Below are positions 1 to 8,381 of a stretch of 64,000 nucleotides of DNA, in pieces. The position numbers and the translations under genes are program-made. The stretch covers positions 1 through 64,000 of the forward strand of contig DASUKN010000105.1 in NCBI GenBank assembly GCA_036278715.1, given 5' to 3'. The notes under the pieces were generated by a model, which saw only the letters and a program-made list of their open reading frames with translations, was not told the DNA's origin and did no database searches. The stretch is from Udaeobacter sp025935755 (GTDB lineage Bacteria > Verrucomicrobiota > Verrucomicrobiia > Chthoniobacterales > UBA10450). Position 1 is the first letter of the stretch; every line of letters starts with the position of its first letter.

Positions 1-1
1 G

Positions 2-406
2 ACTCCTTCTCCCAGCCCGAGCCCCAGCCCTACTCCCACTCCCACCCCCACACCACCTCACGTGTATAGTGCTCAAATCCAGCAACCGATCAATGCAAAT
101 GGGTCGAGTGTGTTCAATGGTAACCGGGGTGTCATACCGGTAAAGTTTACTCTCACGTTAGACGGTCTGGGCACCTGTCAGTTGCCACCGGCAACAATCG
201 CCGTTACTCGCACCGCCGGGGGAGTTACAGGTTCCGTCAATGAGTTGGTTTACGCCGGGAACGCTGACAGCGGTTCGAACTTCAGGATTGATAGCTGCCA
301 ATACATCTACAACCTGAACTCACGCGGACTCGGGGCTGGTATGTATCGGATCGACATCAAGATCGATAATCAAGTTGTAGGCAGCGCTACGTTTGAGTTG
401 AGGTAG
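2..406 (+). CDS. C-terminal part of a secreted or surface protein with a Thr/Ser-Pro linker (5' end outside window)
   Basis: The frame is open from base 2, so the gene begins upstream of the window. It starts with a strict alternation of Thr-Pro and Ser-Pro pairs (about residues 1-19), typical of an extended linker between extracellular domains. A compact beta-rich domain of about 110 residues follows. It contains a PVKFTL motif, two cysteines (in GTCQLP and DSCQY) that could pair, and a terminal strand ending GSATFELR. This resembles the small domain with a P-x-K-F signature often found at the C-terminus of large bacterial surface proteins. Function cannot be assigned. A GTG at base 62 could be read as a start but would drop the linker, so I treat the gene as 5' truncated by the window edge. 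Confidence 0.6.
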   Translation, partial: TPSPSPSPSPTPTPTPTPPHVYSAQIQQPINANGSSVFNGNRGVIPVKFTLTLDGLGTCQLPPATIAVTRTAGGVTGSVNELVYAGNADSGSNFRIDSCQYIYNLNSRGLGAGMYRIDIKIDNQVVGSATFELR

Positions 407-493
407 GCCATACTGCGTCACCCTGTAGGGCGTTTGAAAGCCCGGCCGTTGCTACGCAGCCGTTAGGGCTGTGAAACGCCGCTCCTATGAATT

Positions 494-517
494 GGCGTCT
501 GACACAGACGCCCTACA
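494..517. repeat. Palindromic intergenic element, family R1
   Basis: A perfect 8-bp inverted repeat, GGCGTCTG / CAGACGCC, surrounds the loop ACA and is followed by CTACAA. The same design recurs at 5315-5340, 13155-13180 and 40493-40515. It lies in the 124-bp gap between the secreted-protein tail and ligA. The two genes converge there, so it may also act as a bidirectional transcription barrier. Confidence 0.6.
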
Positions 518-530
518 ATTCTTGTGGCGA

Positions 531-2681
531 CTACGTCAGCTTTCGAAATTCGGCTTCGTCGATGATTTTCACGCCGAGTTGTTTTGCTTTGTCGAATTTG
601 CTGCCGGGCTCGGCACCGGCGAGAACGTAATCGCTTTTTTTGCTCACGCTGGCTGTGACGTGGCCGCCGAGCGCTTCGATTTTTTCCGTGGCTTCCTCAC
701 GCGTCATCGATGGCAGCGTACCCGTCAGAACAAAAGTTTTGCCGGCTAACGGAAGTTCGGCTGCTTTCTTTGTAGATACTTTTTCACTCTTCGGCTCGAT
801 GCCGAGTTCCTTTAGCCGACGTAGAATTTTCTTCCCACTCGCAGATCTGAAAAAATCGAGAACGCTTCGTGCAACTACTGGCCCGACTTCCGTTACGATA
901 CCGTCCTTTCCGGATTTGCTCTGCGACGGCTTCGCGAACCCCGATTTGATCAGGCGATCGGCAATTTGTTTGGCAGCTTCCTTGTCGCCACGCTTTTCGT
1001 GATACTCCACGACGTCGCGGAGCAACTCCGAATCAGCCACGTCCTCCATTGTGTCATGAAAACGGGCCAATTCGGTTGCAGTCGTTTTTCCTACATCAGG
1101 AATCGCCAGGGCAAAAAGCCAGCGGGAAAGGGGCAATGTTCGCGCACGCTCGATCGCGTTGATCGCTTTCGTCGCGTTTTTCTCGCCGAAAACGCGTGGC
1201 GCTTCCTCACTGCCAAGATTCAATTTCGCGAGTTGCTCGGCTCTCAGGTCGAAAAGATCGAGCGGCTCGCGAACGAGGCCGCGCTCAACGAGTTTGTCTG
1301 CAACAATTCCGCCAATGCTTTCGATGTCCAGCGCGCCGCGTGCCGCGAAAAATTCCACGCGTCGCGTCGTCTGTGCCGGGCAATACAGGTTTTCACAACG
1401 CCACGCCACGAACTCCGGATCGCGCCTGATCGGGCCGCCACATACGGGACATTTGCCGTGAACGTGTTTTGCGAAATCGAACGGCTTCGTGTCTCGTGGC
1501 CGTTTTGATTTCACAACTTCCACGACCGCAGGAATAACTTCGCCGGCCTTTTCGATTACAACGGTGTCGCCAATCCGGATGTCTTTGCGTTTGATTTCAT
1601 CTTCATTGTGCAACGTGGCGCGGGCGACAGTGCTTCCGCTCACCAGCACAGGATCCAGCGCCGCGACAGGCGTAAGGATCCCGGTGCGGCCCACTTGGAT
1701 CATGATGTCTTGCAAACGGGTCTCGACCCGTTCGGCCGCGTATTTGTAAGCGATCGCCCACCGTGGTGCCTTCGCAGTGAACCCGAGCCTCTCGCGTTGT
1801 GCGAATTCATCGACTTTGATTACGGCGCCGTCCGTTTGATACGGAAAATTGCCGCGGATCTCGTCGAGTTTGCGGATCGCACTGAGAATCTCCTCCACGG
1901 ATTCGGCGGCCCACCAATGTTCGTGTGTTGGCAGGCCGAGCTTCTTGAACAATCGGAAAACTTTAGAATGAAGGTCGACGTCTGCGCCTTCGACTGCCCC
2001 GGTTCCGTAAAAAACGATTCCGAGAGGGCGTTTCGCGACTGCTTTCGGATCGAGATGCTTTAACGAACCGGCTGCTGCGTTCCGCGGATTCGCGAAAAGC
2101 GGGAGACCCGCAGCCTTGCGGTCCTGGTTCAATTTCTCGAATCCAGCCTTGTCCAGGTAAGCTTCGCCGCGCACTTCGAAAACATCTGGCGCATCACCGC
2201 GCAACTGTTGCGGCACGGAACGAATCGTTTTGATGTTTTGCGTGATGTCGTCGCCCACCACACCGTCGCCACGCGTTGCTGCATATTTCAACCGGCCATT
2301 CTCGTACATCACTGACACGGCAACGCCATCCACCTTGGGTTCGATGACTACTGGAATCTTCTCGTCAGGCAGGAGGCGTGTGATTCGTTTGTAAAAATTC
2401 GCCAGCTCTTCTTCGGAATACGTATTGTCGAGGCTAAGCATCGGCGCGCGATGCCGGATTTGTGCGAATGCGGTCAGCGGCTGTCCGCCCACACGTTGCG
2501 TCGGCGAATCCGCTGTCAGGAGATCAGGAAACTGTGTCTCAAGATCGACAAGATCTTTATAGAGCCGGTCGTACTCGCGGTCGGTGACCACCGGCGCGGC
2601 CTCCTCGTAATACAGCCGGTCGTGCTTGCGAATTTCCTCGCGTAAACGCGCAATGTTTTTCTCCGCTTCCGCCCGATTCAT
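531..2681 (-). CDS. ligA: NAD-dependent DNA ligase LigA
   Basis: LigA seals nicks in duplex DNA using NAD+ during replication and repair in the cytoplasm. At 716 aa it has the normal bacterial length and all expected parts in order: an N-terminal Ia domain with the Y-Y and D-x-E-Y-D motifs (residues 24-38), the adenylation domain with the nucleotidylated lysine in EPKVDG (Lys116), an OB fold, a four-cysteine zinc finger (CPVCG ... CENLYCP), helix-hairpin-helix repeats (DVGKTTATELARF), and a C-terminal BRCT domain starting near LAGKTFVLTGTLPS. The ATG at 2681 gives the usual N-terminus (MNRAEAEKNI). No strong ribosome binding site is visible. It is a single gene transcribed away from the kinase/MurQ gene. 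Confidence 0.97.
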   Translation of the reverse strand: MNRAEAEKNIARLREEIRKHDRLYYEEAAPVVTDREYDRLYKDLVDLETQFPDLLTADSPTQRVGGQPLTAFAQIRHRAPMLSLDNTYSEEELANFYKRITRLLPDEKIPVVIEPKVDGVAVSVMYENGRLKYAATRGDGVVGDDITQNIKTIRSVPQQLRGDAPDVFEVRGEAYLDKAGFEKLNQDRKAAGLPLFANPRNAAAGSLKHLDPKAVAKRPLGIVFYGTGAVEGADVDLHSKVFRLFKKLGLPTHEHWWAAESVEEILSAIRKLDEIRGNFPYQTDGAVIKVDEFAQRERLGFTAKAPRWAIAYKYAAERVETRLQDIMIQVGRTGILTPVAALDPVLVSGSTVARATLHNEDEIKRKDIRIGDTVVIEKAGEVIPAVVEVVKSKRPRDTKPFDFAKHVHGKCPVCGGPIRRDPEFVAWRCENLYCPAQTTRRVEFFAARGALDIESIGGIVADKLVERGLVREPLDLFDLRAEQLAKLNLGSEEAPRVFGEKNATKAINAIERARTLPLSRWLFALAIPDVGKTTATELARFHDTMEDVADSELLRDVVEYHEKRGDKEAAKQIADRLIKSGFAKPSQSKSGKDGIVTEVGPVVARSVLDFFRSASGKKILRRLKELGIEPKSEKVSTKKAAELPLAGKTFVLTGTLPSMTREEATEKIEALGGHVTASVSKKSDYVLAGAEPGSKFDKAKQLGVKIIDEAEFRKLT

Positions 2682-2721
2682 CGATTTCCAGGATGATACG
2701 ATTGTGCCGAGGCTGGGGCAA

Positions 2722-2751
2722 AGGTGGAACGCGTTGTCCTCAACGCGTTGG
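2722..2751. repeat. Intergenic repeat, family R2 (ACGCGTTGTCC...AACGCGTTGG type)
   Basis: A 30-bp palindromic unit starting AGGTGGAACGCGTTGTCC and ending CAACGCGTTGG. It is the reverse complement of the units at 30733-30761 and 30831-30858. A partial unit (GGACAAGCCGATCCACCTTT) lies near 2802. It is in the gap between ligA and the divergent murein-recycling gene. Confidence 0.5.
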
Positions 2752-2859
2752 CCAATGTCGCAGACCTGATATCGCGCCTGCGGCGGCGTTCTTCATCTTC
2801 TTGAGGACAAGCCGATCCACCTTTCAATTACGTGAAACAGCGGTTATGCATAACGAATC

Positions 2860-4644
2860 GTGAAACCCGGTGAGCGCATCCTCGGGGTTGAAGGCGGCGG
2901 AACTAAAACCGCCTGGGCACTTGTCGAAACTGTCGCGAGTGCGTCCGGCACCGAGTTTTGCATTGTCGATCAAGGGAGACTGCCACCATCGAATTTTCGT
3001 CTCACCAAGCCCGAGCGTCTGCGAGCCATTTTTGCTGAATTGCCGAAGGAGATCGATCGGGCGGGAGTTTTCCTGGCCGGTTGCAGAACCGGGGAGGACC
3101 GTCGCGTCCTTAGAGAAGCGTGTCTCGAGATCTGGCCGAAAGCCAAAATCGTCACCGGCAGCGATCGCCAGTCGGGATTAGCCGCGGCGCTTGATCACGC
3201 CGACGGGATTGTTGTAAACGCGGGAAGCGGATCATCGGTAACCGGCCGTCGCGGCGACAAAATCGAACGAGCCGGCGGATGGGGCCACATCCTGGGCGAT
3301 GCCGGCGGCGGTTATTCTCTTTCCGTACAAGCGCTCCGCCTGGTTCTGCGCGAATACGATTTGCATCGCATCGAGTTGGATTTCACCGCGAAAATTCTGC
3401 ACGCCCTTTCGTTGAACAACTTCGATGAGCTGGTTCGCTGGGTGCAAACAGCGGATAAAATGGAGATCGCAATGCTTGCTCCAGTTGTGTTCGAGACGGC
3501 CGCTGCCGGCGGCGCGCCGATGATGGAAATCATCGAAGAAGGCGCAGGCGTGCTATGCGAATACACCGAAGCCGTTGCTGACCGTCTGCACCTGCTCGCA
3601 CCGAAAGTCGTCCTTATCGGTGGCCTGTTCTATCGCGATTCGATTTACACCCACGCATTCCGGAGACGCCTGAAAAAGAATCTTCCTGACGCCCGCATAA
3701 CGACCGCCGAGCGAGCGCCTGAACTCGGGGCTGCCTGGCTTGCCGTTGAACCGCACGATCACGCGGCATTTCATTCCAAGCCGTCTCAAATCGAAATCAA
3801 CGGTTTGGCTGCCGCGCTCACGGAAAAACGCAATCCTCGCTCGGAAAACCTGGAAAAAATGAGTGCACAACAATTGGTTGAATTGTTTGTGCGCGAAGAA
3901 AAGTTCGTTCATGACGCATTGTCTGCTGCTGCGGCTGATCTTGCGTGCGCAATTGAAATCGTCACTGAATCGATGCGCAACGGTGGGCATTTGTTCTATG
4001 TAGGCGCCGGCAGCAGCGGACGCATCGGGGTGCTGGATGCGAGCGAGATCCCGCCCACGTTCGGCGCGCCGCCTCACCTTGTGCAAGGCATCATCGCCGG
4101 CGGAGTCACGGCGCTGCACCGCAGTGTTGAAGGCGCGGAAGATGAAGAGAGCGCCGGCGCACTTGCTTTGGATGAGCGAGGCTTGAACTCCGCTGATGTG
4201 GTAATTGGAATTACCGCCAGCGGGCGGACGCCCTTTGTGCTCGGCGCGCTTGCCCGGGCAAAGTCGTTAGGCGCCAAAACGATTCTGCTTAGTTGTAATC
4301 CGGCTGTAGCCGTCACCGGGCATGGCGGCAGGCCGGAGTCAACGCCCCCTACCTGCGACCTGTTGATCACACTGGCGGTCGGCCCGGAAATCCTGGCTGG
4401 CTCGACGCGGTTGAAAGCCGGAACTGCAACAAAGATCGCGCTAAACGCGATCAGCACCGGCGCAATGATCGGGCTCGGGAAAGTGCGCGGCAATCTCATG
4501 ATCGACCTGCGCACGACCAGCACGAAATTGCGCGATCGTGCGGTGCGAATCGTGGCCGAGGTCACGCAACGTGATTACGAATCTGCTCGCAGCCTGCTCG
4601 AAGCGAGCGACTGGAACTTGCGCGCAGCGCTGGAGAAATCTTAA
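2860..4644 (+). CDS. murQ: Fusion of BadF-type amino-sugar kinase and N-acetylmuramic acid 6-phosphate etherase (MurQ)
   Basis: Two enzymes of murein recycling are joined in one 594-aa chain. Residues 1 to about 310 are an ASKHA-fold sugar kinase of the BadF/BcrA family, with the phosphate-binding motif GVEGGGTKTAW and later VNAGSGSSVTG and LGDAGGGYS. The relatives are MurK/NagK, which phosphorylate MurNAc and GlcNAc. From about residue 325 (NPRSENLEKMSAQQLVELF) the chain is MurQ, a SIS-fold lyase that removes D-lactate from MurNAc-6-phosphate to give GlcNAc-6-phosphate. It shows VGAGSSGRIGVLDASEIPP and ITASGRTPF. Kinase product and lyase substrate match, so the fusion makes biochemical sense. 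The start used is GTG at 2860; the in-frame alternatives upstream are closed by stops. Confidence 0.9.
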   Translation: MKPGERILGVEGGGTKTAWALVETVASASGTEFCIVDQGRLPPSNFRLTKPERLRAIFAELPKEIDRAGVFLAGCRTGEDRRVLREACLEIWPKAKIVTGSDRQSGLAAALDHADGIVVNAGSGSSVTGRRGDKIERAGGWGHILGDAGGGYSLSVQALRLVLREYDLHRIELDFTAKILHALSLNNFDELVRWVQTADKMEIAMLAPVVFETAAAGGAPMMEIIEEGAGVLCEYTEAVADRLHLLAPKVVLIGGLFYRDSIYTHAFRRRLKKNLPDARITTAERAPELGAAWLAVEPHDHAAFHSKPSQIEINGLAAALTEKRNPRSENLEKMSAQQLVELFVREEKFVHDALSAAAADLACAIEIVTESMRNGGHLFYVGAGSSGRIGVLDASEIPPTFGAPPHLVQGIIAGGVTALHRSVEGAEDEESAGALALDERGLNSADVVIGITASGRTPFVLGALARAKSLGAKTILLSCNPAVAVTGHGGRPESTPPTCDLLITLAVGPEILAGSTRLKAGTATKIALNAISTGAMIGLGKVRGNLMIDLRTTSTKLRDRAVRIVAEVTQRDYESARSLLEASDWNLRAALEKS

Positions 4645-4720
4645 AAATTTCTGCAACGCATAAGCGCAGCCGAAGTAGCTCGTGCGAAGATACGTATGTT
4701 TAACCGAAAGGAACAATCCT

Positions 4721-4870
4721 ATGCTCTGGACAATATTTGTTATTCTGCTGGTGCTGTGGCTGGTTGGATTAGTCAGCTCGTACACGCTGGGCGGGTTCAT
4801 TCACATCCTGCTCGTGATCGCGATCGTGGTGCTGATTATCCAATTGATCTCAGGACGACGCGCATTATAA
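4721..4870 (+). CDS. Lmo0937-family small membrane protein
   Basis: A 49-aa protein made of two hydrophobic helices separated by a short SSYTLGG turn, ending in a basic tail (SGRRAL). The pattern MLWTIFVILLVLWLVG...GGFIHILLVIAI is that of the Lmo0937 family, small membrane proteins of unknown role common in soil bacteria. I start at ATG 4721 because a good ribosome binding site (AAAGGA) lies just upstream, rather than at an earlier in-frame codon that would add a hydrophilic leader. Confidence 0.8.
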   Translation: MLWTIFVILLVLWLVGLVSSYTLGGFIHILLVIAIVVLIIQLISGRRAL

Positions 4871-4880
4871 CGTCGAACCG

Positions 4881-5102
4881 ATGAAACCTGCCGGAATTAT
4901 CGGCATCATTCTTATCGTTGTCGGCATTATTGCGCTGGTGTGGGGCGGGATCACGTACACGAAGCGGGAAAAGGTGTTGGATCTCGGCCCCATTCAGGCG
5001 ACTGCTGAGAAACAGAAGACCATCCCGTTTCCTCCTGTGTTGGGCGGGATTTGCCTGGTTGGGGGAATCGTGCTGGTGATCGTCGGCAACCGTTCAACCT
5101 AA
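4881..5102 (+). CDS. Small two-helix membrane protein (DUF3185-like)
   Basis: A 73-aa protein with an N-terminal hydrophobic helix (GIIGIILIVVGIIALVWGG), a short polar segment YTKREKVLDLGPIQATAEKQKT, and a second helix (VLGGICLVGGIVLVIVG). The layout and the KVLDLGPIQ stretch resemble the DUF3185 family. It follows the Lmo0937-type gene by 10 bp and is probably co-transcribed. Function unknown. Its stop codon lies inside one of the CCTAACGA octamers discussed in the findings. Confidence 0.7.
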   Translation: MKPAGIIGIILIVVGIIALVWGGITYTKREKVLDLGPIQATAEKQKTIPFPPVLGGICLVGGIVLVIVGNRST

Positions 5103-5156
5103 CGACTGTTCGCAATTGCTGTAGCGGCAGCCAGTAACCAGTTCGAATTTGAGTAG

Positions 5157-5340
5157 GGCGGGCAGTCCTCTGCCCGCCGCTTGCTATTGATCGAAACCGG
5201 CGCCCATAGAGTGACGCCCCTGCCGCGACAGAGCGCAGTAACTGGATTCACCCGCCTGGTTCAAGACCGCGTCTGTAGCCGCCTCGCTCAGCGAGGCGGT
5301 CAGCTTCTACCCATCACGGCGACAGAGCGCCGTGGCTACA
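5157..5340. repeat. Cluster of three palindromic intergenic elements
   Basis: Three hairpin-forming units fill most of the gap between the small membrane gene and the convergent degP-type gene: 5157-5178 (9-bp arms GGCGGGCAG/CTGCCCGCC, loop TCCT), 5279-5299 (10-bp arms CCGCCTCGCT/AGCGAGGCGG) and 5315-5334 (7-bp arms CACGGCG/CGCCGTG, loop ACAGAG, followed by GCTACA). The last belongs to family R1. Confidence 0.6.
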
Positions 5341-5341
5341 T

Positions 5342-6814
5342 TCAGCTGCCGGCTTTTAGTACCGCAAAAGTTTTGCTGCCTTTGCGATCGAGATACAAAA
5401 GCACGCCGCGTTTTGGATCGGCCTTGTTGAGGGCGTCACGGAAGGATTGCACGTTCGTGACCGGTTTCCCGTCTACCTCGTTGATCACGTCTTCGCGTTC
5501 AATGCCCTGAGCAGAGGCGATGCTGTTGTCTTCAACGTCGGTCACAATCACTCCCTGCGTTTGCGCTAAATGCAGGCGGTCGGCGACATCTTTCGTTAAC
5601 TCCTGCACCTGTAACCCGAATTTCCCCAGGTCCTGCTCCGGTTTGGTTGCGCTCGGTTGCGGCGGCTGATTCGACGCGCGCGTAATTTCCTCCGGCAATT
5701 CGCCAGTTTTCACAGGCACTTTGATCGCCTGGCCTTTGCGCCACACAGTGAGCTCCACATTCTGACCCACTTTCTTTTTCAAAATCTCATGCTGCAATTG
5801 CGAATCGGACGTGACCGCACTCCCATCGACGTGGGTGATCACATCGAATGGCCGCAGGTTGCTTTTCGAAGCAGGGGCATCCGCTTCGATGGTGCGTACC
5901 ACGACCCCTTTGTCTGCGCCTTTGAACAACTCCCGGATGGATGGATCATCGCCGAGCGTTTCGATCCGAATGCCCAGCCAGGGACGTACAATTTTGCGGC
6001 CGGCGATCAGTTCGCCTCCAATGTCTTTGGCCATATTGATAGGAATGGCAAAACCCAGGCCCCGATTCATTCCATTGATCAGCGTGTTCATGCCAATCAC
6101 TTTGCCGTCGATGTCGCACAGCGGTCCGCCGCTATTTCCCGGATTAATCGACGCATCGGTCTGTATATAATCCGAGATGGAATAGCCGCCGGTCTGAAGC
6201 AATTTGCTTCGGCCCTTTCCACTAACCACTCCGTAAGTAAATGTGTAATCCAGCTTGAACGGCGCACCGATCGCGAACGCAAATTGTCCCACGCGCACTG
6301 TATCGCTGTTGCCAAGCTGAACGACCGGCAAATCTTTTCCCTCAATTTTGATGACCGCGATATCCGTCCTCTCGTCGGCACCGACCACTCGCGCTGGAAA
6401 TTCGCGGCCGTCTTGCAGTTTCACGTCGATTTTGTCTGCGTCCTCGATCACGTGCACATTCGTGAAAATGTACCCGTCGGGCCGCACGATGAATCCTGAG
6501 CCTTCAGTTTGAACCGATCGAGGCGCACCGGGATTTTTACGCGGTTTGTTGTCATCCGGCGGCCCTTGAAAGAACAGATCGTCGAGTGGCGAGCTGTCGC
6601 TGACTTCGCTTTTCTTGGAAGTCTCGATGATCACAACACCCGGAGCGACGGTTTCAAAGACTTTTGCGAACGCGTTATTCAATTGATGAACCACATCCTT
6701 GCCTGCTTCAGCCGCCGATGGATTCAGAGGACTTGCACCGCTGGGCACAACCTCAGGCTGCGCCGCAAACGAAGTACTCAGCGCAACGCAGAGGGCGAAA
6801 ATGGACAAACGCAT
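5342..6814 (-). CDS. Periplasmic serine protease of the HtrA/DegP family
   Basis: Envelope quality-control protease and chaperone, 490 aa. It has an export signal (MRLSIFALCVALSTSFA), a trypsin-like domain and two PDZ domains. The catalytic triad is His121 (FTNVHVIED), Asp151 (DERTDIAVI) and Ser228 (NPGNSGGPL). PDZ1 starts near WLGIRIETL and PDZ2 near GLQVQELTKDVADRL. The open frame extends 95 residues upstream, but that part is Arg-rich and implausible. The ATG at 6814 directly precedes a signal peptide, so I start there. It is divergent from the ankyrin/L,D-transpeptidase gene across 175 bp. Two PDZ domains argue for a DegP/DegQ role rather than the single-PDZ DegS role. Confidence 0.93.
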   Translation of the reverse strand: MRLSIFALCVALSTSFAAQPEVVPSGASPLNPSAAEAGKDVVHQLNNAFAKVFETVAPGVVIIETSKKSEVSDSSPLDDLFFQGPPDDNKPRKNPGAPRSVQTEGSGFIVRPDGYIFTNVHVIEDADKIDVKLQDGREFPARVVGADERTDIAVIKIEGKDLPVVQLGNSDTVRVGQFAFAIGAPFKLDYTFTYGVVSGKGRSKLLQTGGYSISDYIQTDASINPGNSGGPLCDIDGKVIGMNTLINGMNRGLGFAIPINMAKDIGGELIAGRKIVRPWLGIRIETLGDDPSIRELFKGADKGVVVRTIEADAPASKSNLRPFDVITHVDGSAVTSDSQLQHEILKKKVGQNVELTVWRKGQAIKVPVKTGELPEEITRASNQPPQPSATKPEQDLGKFGLQVQELTKDVADRLHLAQTQGVIVTDVEDNSIASAQGIEREDVINEVDGKPVTNVQSFRDALNKADPKRGVLLYLDRKGSKTFAVLKAGS

Positions 6815-6964
6815 AGGTTGGAATTTTGACAGTGGCCAACATGCAACGTTCAACTCACGCCGTCCAATTACGCTTCCTCCAATCGAAACCGCCCAGTGGC
6901 CTCCTGACTCAAGGACGAACTCGCAGTCCCCCCGCAGTCGTGCCAAATTCCTTGACGAAAATCG

Positions 6965-6970
6965 TATAAT
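6965..6970 (+). promoter_or_regulatory. Candidate -10 box (TATAAT)
   Basis: A perfect TATAAT lies 20 bp before the ATG at 6990 in the divergent intergenic space. The sequence at -35 distance (TGCCAA, 6942-6947) is a poor match to the sigma-70 consensus, so this is only a weak promoter call with a very short leader. Confidence 0.3.
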
Positions 6971-6989
6971 CGGCGGCCCAGCCTTCAAA

Positions 6990-8285
6990 ATGCGCACCCT
7001 CCACAGGCGATTCTTCCTGCAAGCAGGCTTTGCAGCGCTCGTTTTGATTTTTCTGTGGGCAATCGTCATCGGGCCGGAGCCGACGTCGCGCATCACCATT
7101 TCCCCGGACGACCTCGTGCGCGCTGTTACGATTCAGCGCGATTCGCTTATCGATTTATGTTTGATGGAACGCGTGGATCCAAACGGGCGCGATGCACAGG
7201 GCCGCACGCCATTGTTGATCGCCACGTCACAACAGGATTCGAAAACCGCCCGCCGGCTGCTCGATGCCGGAGCGGCGGTTGATCTCGCCGATAAAAAAGG
7301 ATTTACGCCAGTGATGGCAGCAGCAATGCATGGAGATCCGGAGATGTTCCAGTTGCTCGTGGCGCGCTCAACAGATTTACATCCGGAAAAACCATGTGCC
7401 GACGGTCAAGACCTTCTGAGCTTTGCGCTCGATGGCGGACATCCGGAGATCATCAAAACAGTGGAGCAGCGTTTGCCGATGATGCCGGATTGGACAAACA
7501 GCACGCGGCGCGCTTTGTCCAGGGCGCTGCAAGCCGGGAAAAACGACGAAGTGCGGTTGCTCCTCAGCAAGAGCTCGACGCCTCCCACGCCCGAAGGCAA
7601 GGACGTGCCGTTTCTCGCGTACGCAATCGCGAGCAGCAATCTGTCTCTGTTTACGACTCTCTTGAATTGCGGAGCAGATCCCAACACGGTTCTGCCATCC
7701 CGTTGTGACAAGGATTTCCTGGCGATGCTCCCGAATGGATTGCGCAGTTACATCCAGGAAGACCGCGGCGTAACCATGCTGATGCTTGCCTCGGGCCTGG
7801 GCCAGATCGATTACCTGAAGACCCTGATCGACGGGGGAGCGAATCGGACGCGCCTGACGACCAGGAATAAAATGTCGGCGCTGGATGTCGCCGCGGAGAC
7901 CGGCCACTGGCGATCCGCGCAAATTCTTCTAGGCGGCGGACCGGCGCCCGACAAGTTGCGAGTCGAGATTTCGTTGGCAATGCAAAAGGTTGCCCTCGTC
8001 AGGGACGGTGTTCCGATTTATCAGTCGCGATGCTCTACCGGTCGGGCAGGATATTCCACGAAGCGCGGCGAGTTTGTCATCACCAATAAGGAACGGAATC
8101 ATCGTTCCACGATTTATCATGTCGAGATGCCGTATTTCATGCGCTTAAGCTGTCTCGATTTTGGCATGCACGCCGGTCATGTGCCTAACTACCCGGCGTC
8201 GCACGGTTGCATCCGCCTGCCGGAAGACACCGCGCGCAAATTCTTCTCCGAAATTCCAGTCGGCACTGTCGTAACCGTCCAGTAG
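6990..8285 (+). CDS. Ankyrin-repeat / L,D-transpeptidase (YkuD) fusion protein
   Basis: A 431-aa protein joining protein-binding repeats to a cell-wall crosslinking domain. Residues 8-29 (FFLQAGFAALVLIFLWAIVIG) form a signal anchor, so the rest should lie in the periplasm. Ankyrin repeats follow, for example GRTPLLIATSQQDSKTARRL, KGFTPVMAAAMHGDPEMFQL and a later block ending in MSALDVAAETGHWRSAQILL. The last ~115 residues are a YkuD domain with the catalytic signature SHGCIRLP and an upstream conserved His (HAGHVP). YkuD enzymes form 3-3 crosslinks in peptidoglycan or attach proteins to it. I use ATG 6990 because the longer frame adds an Arg-rich leader antisense to the degP signal region. 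The architecture is unusual. Confidence 0.85.
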   Translation: MRTLHRRFFLQAGFAALVLIFLWAIVIGPEPTSRITISPDDLVRAVTIQRDSLIDLCLMERVDPNGRDAQGRTPLLIATSQQDSKTARRLLDAGAAVDLADKKGFTPVMAAAMHGDPEMFQLLVARSTDLHPEKPCADGQDLLSFALDGGHPEIIKTVEQRLPMMPDWTNSTRRALSRALQAGKNDEVRLLLSKSSTPPTPEGKDVPFLAYAIASSNLSLFTTLLNCGADPNTVLPSRCDKDFLAMLPNGLRSYIQEDRGVTMLMLASGLGQIDYLKTLIDGGANRTRLTTRNKMSALDVAAETGHWRSAQILLGGGPAPDKLRVEISLAMQKVALVRDGVPIYQSRCSTGRAGYSTKRGEFVITNKERNHRSTIYHVEMPYFMRLSCLDFGMHAGHVPNYPASHGCIRLPEDTARKFFSEIPVGTVVTVQ

Positions 8286-8381
8286 GTAGCGCGGGCGTCT
8301 CGCTTGCGAATCGTACCAGCCGGAGCCATACGCTACTTTCTTGAATCCAAACCCCACGTTTGCGCATCCTAATGGAACATC

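Noticed and set aside
5657..6499. A 280-codon open frame on the forward strand
   Set aside because: Antisense to the HtrA-type protease, whose triad and PDZ motifs are all on the other strand. The product is His/Arg-rich without domain signals.
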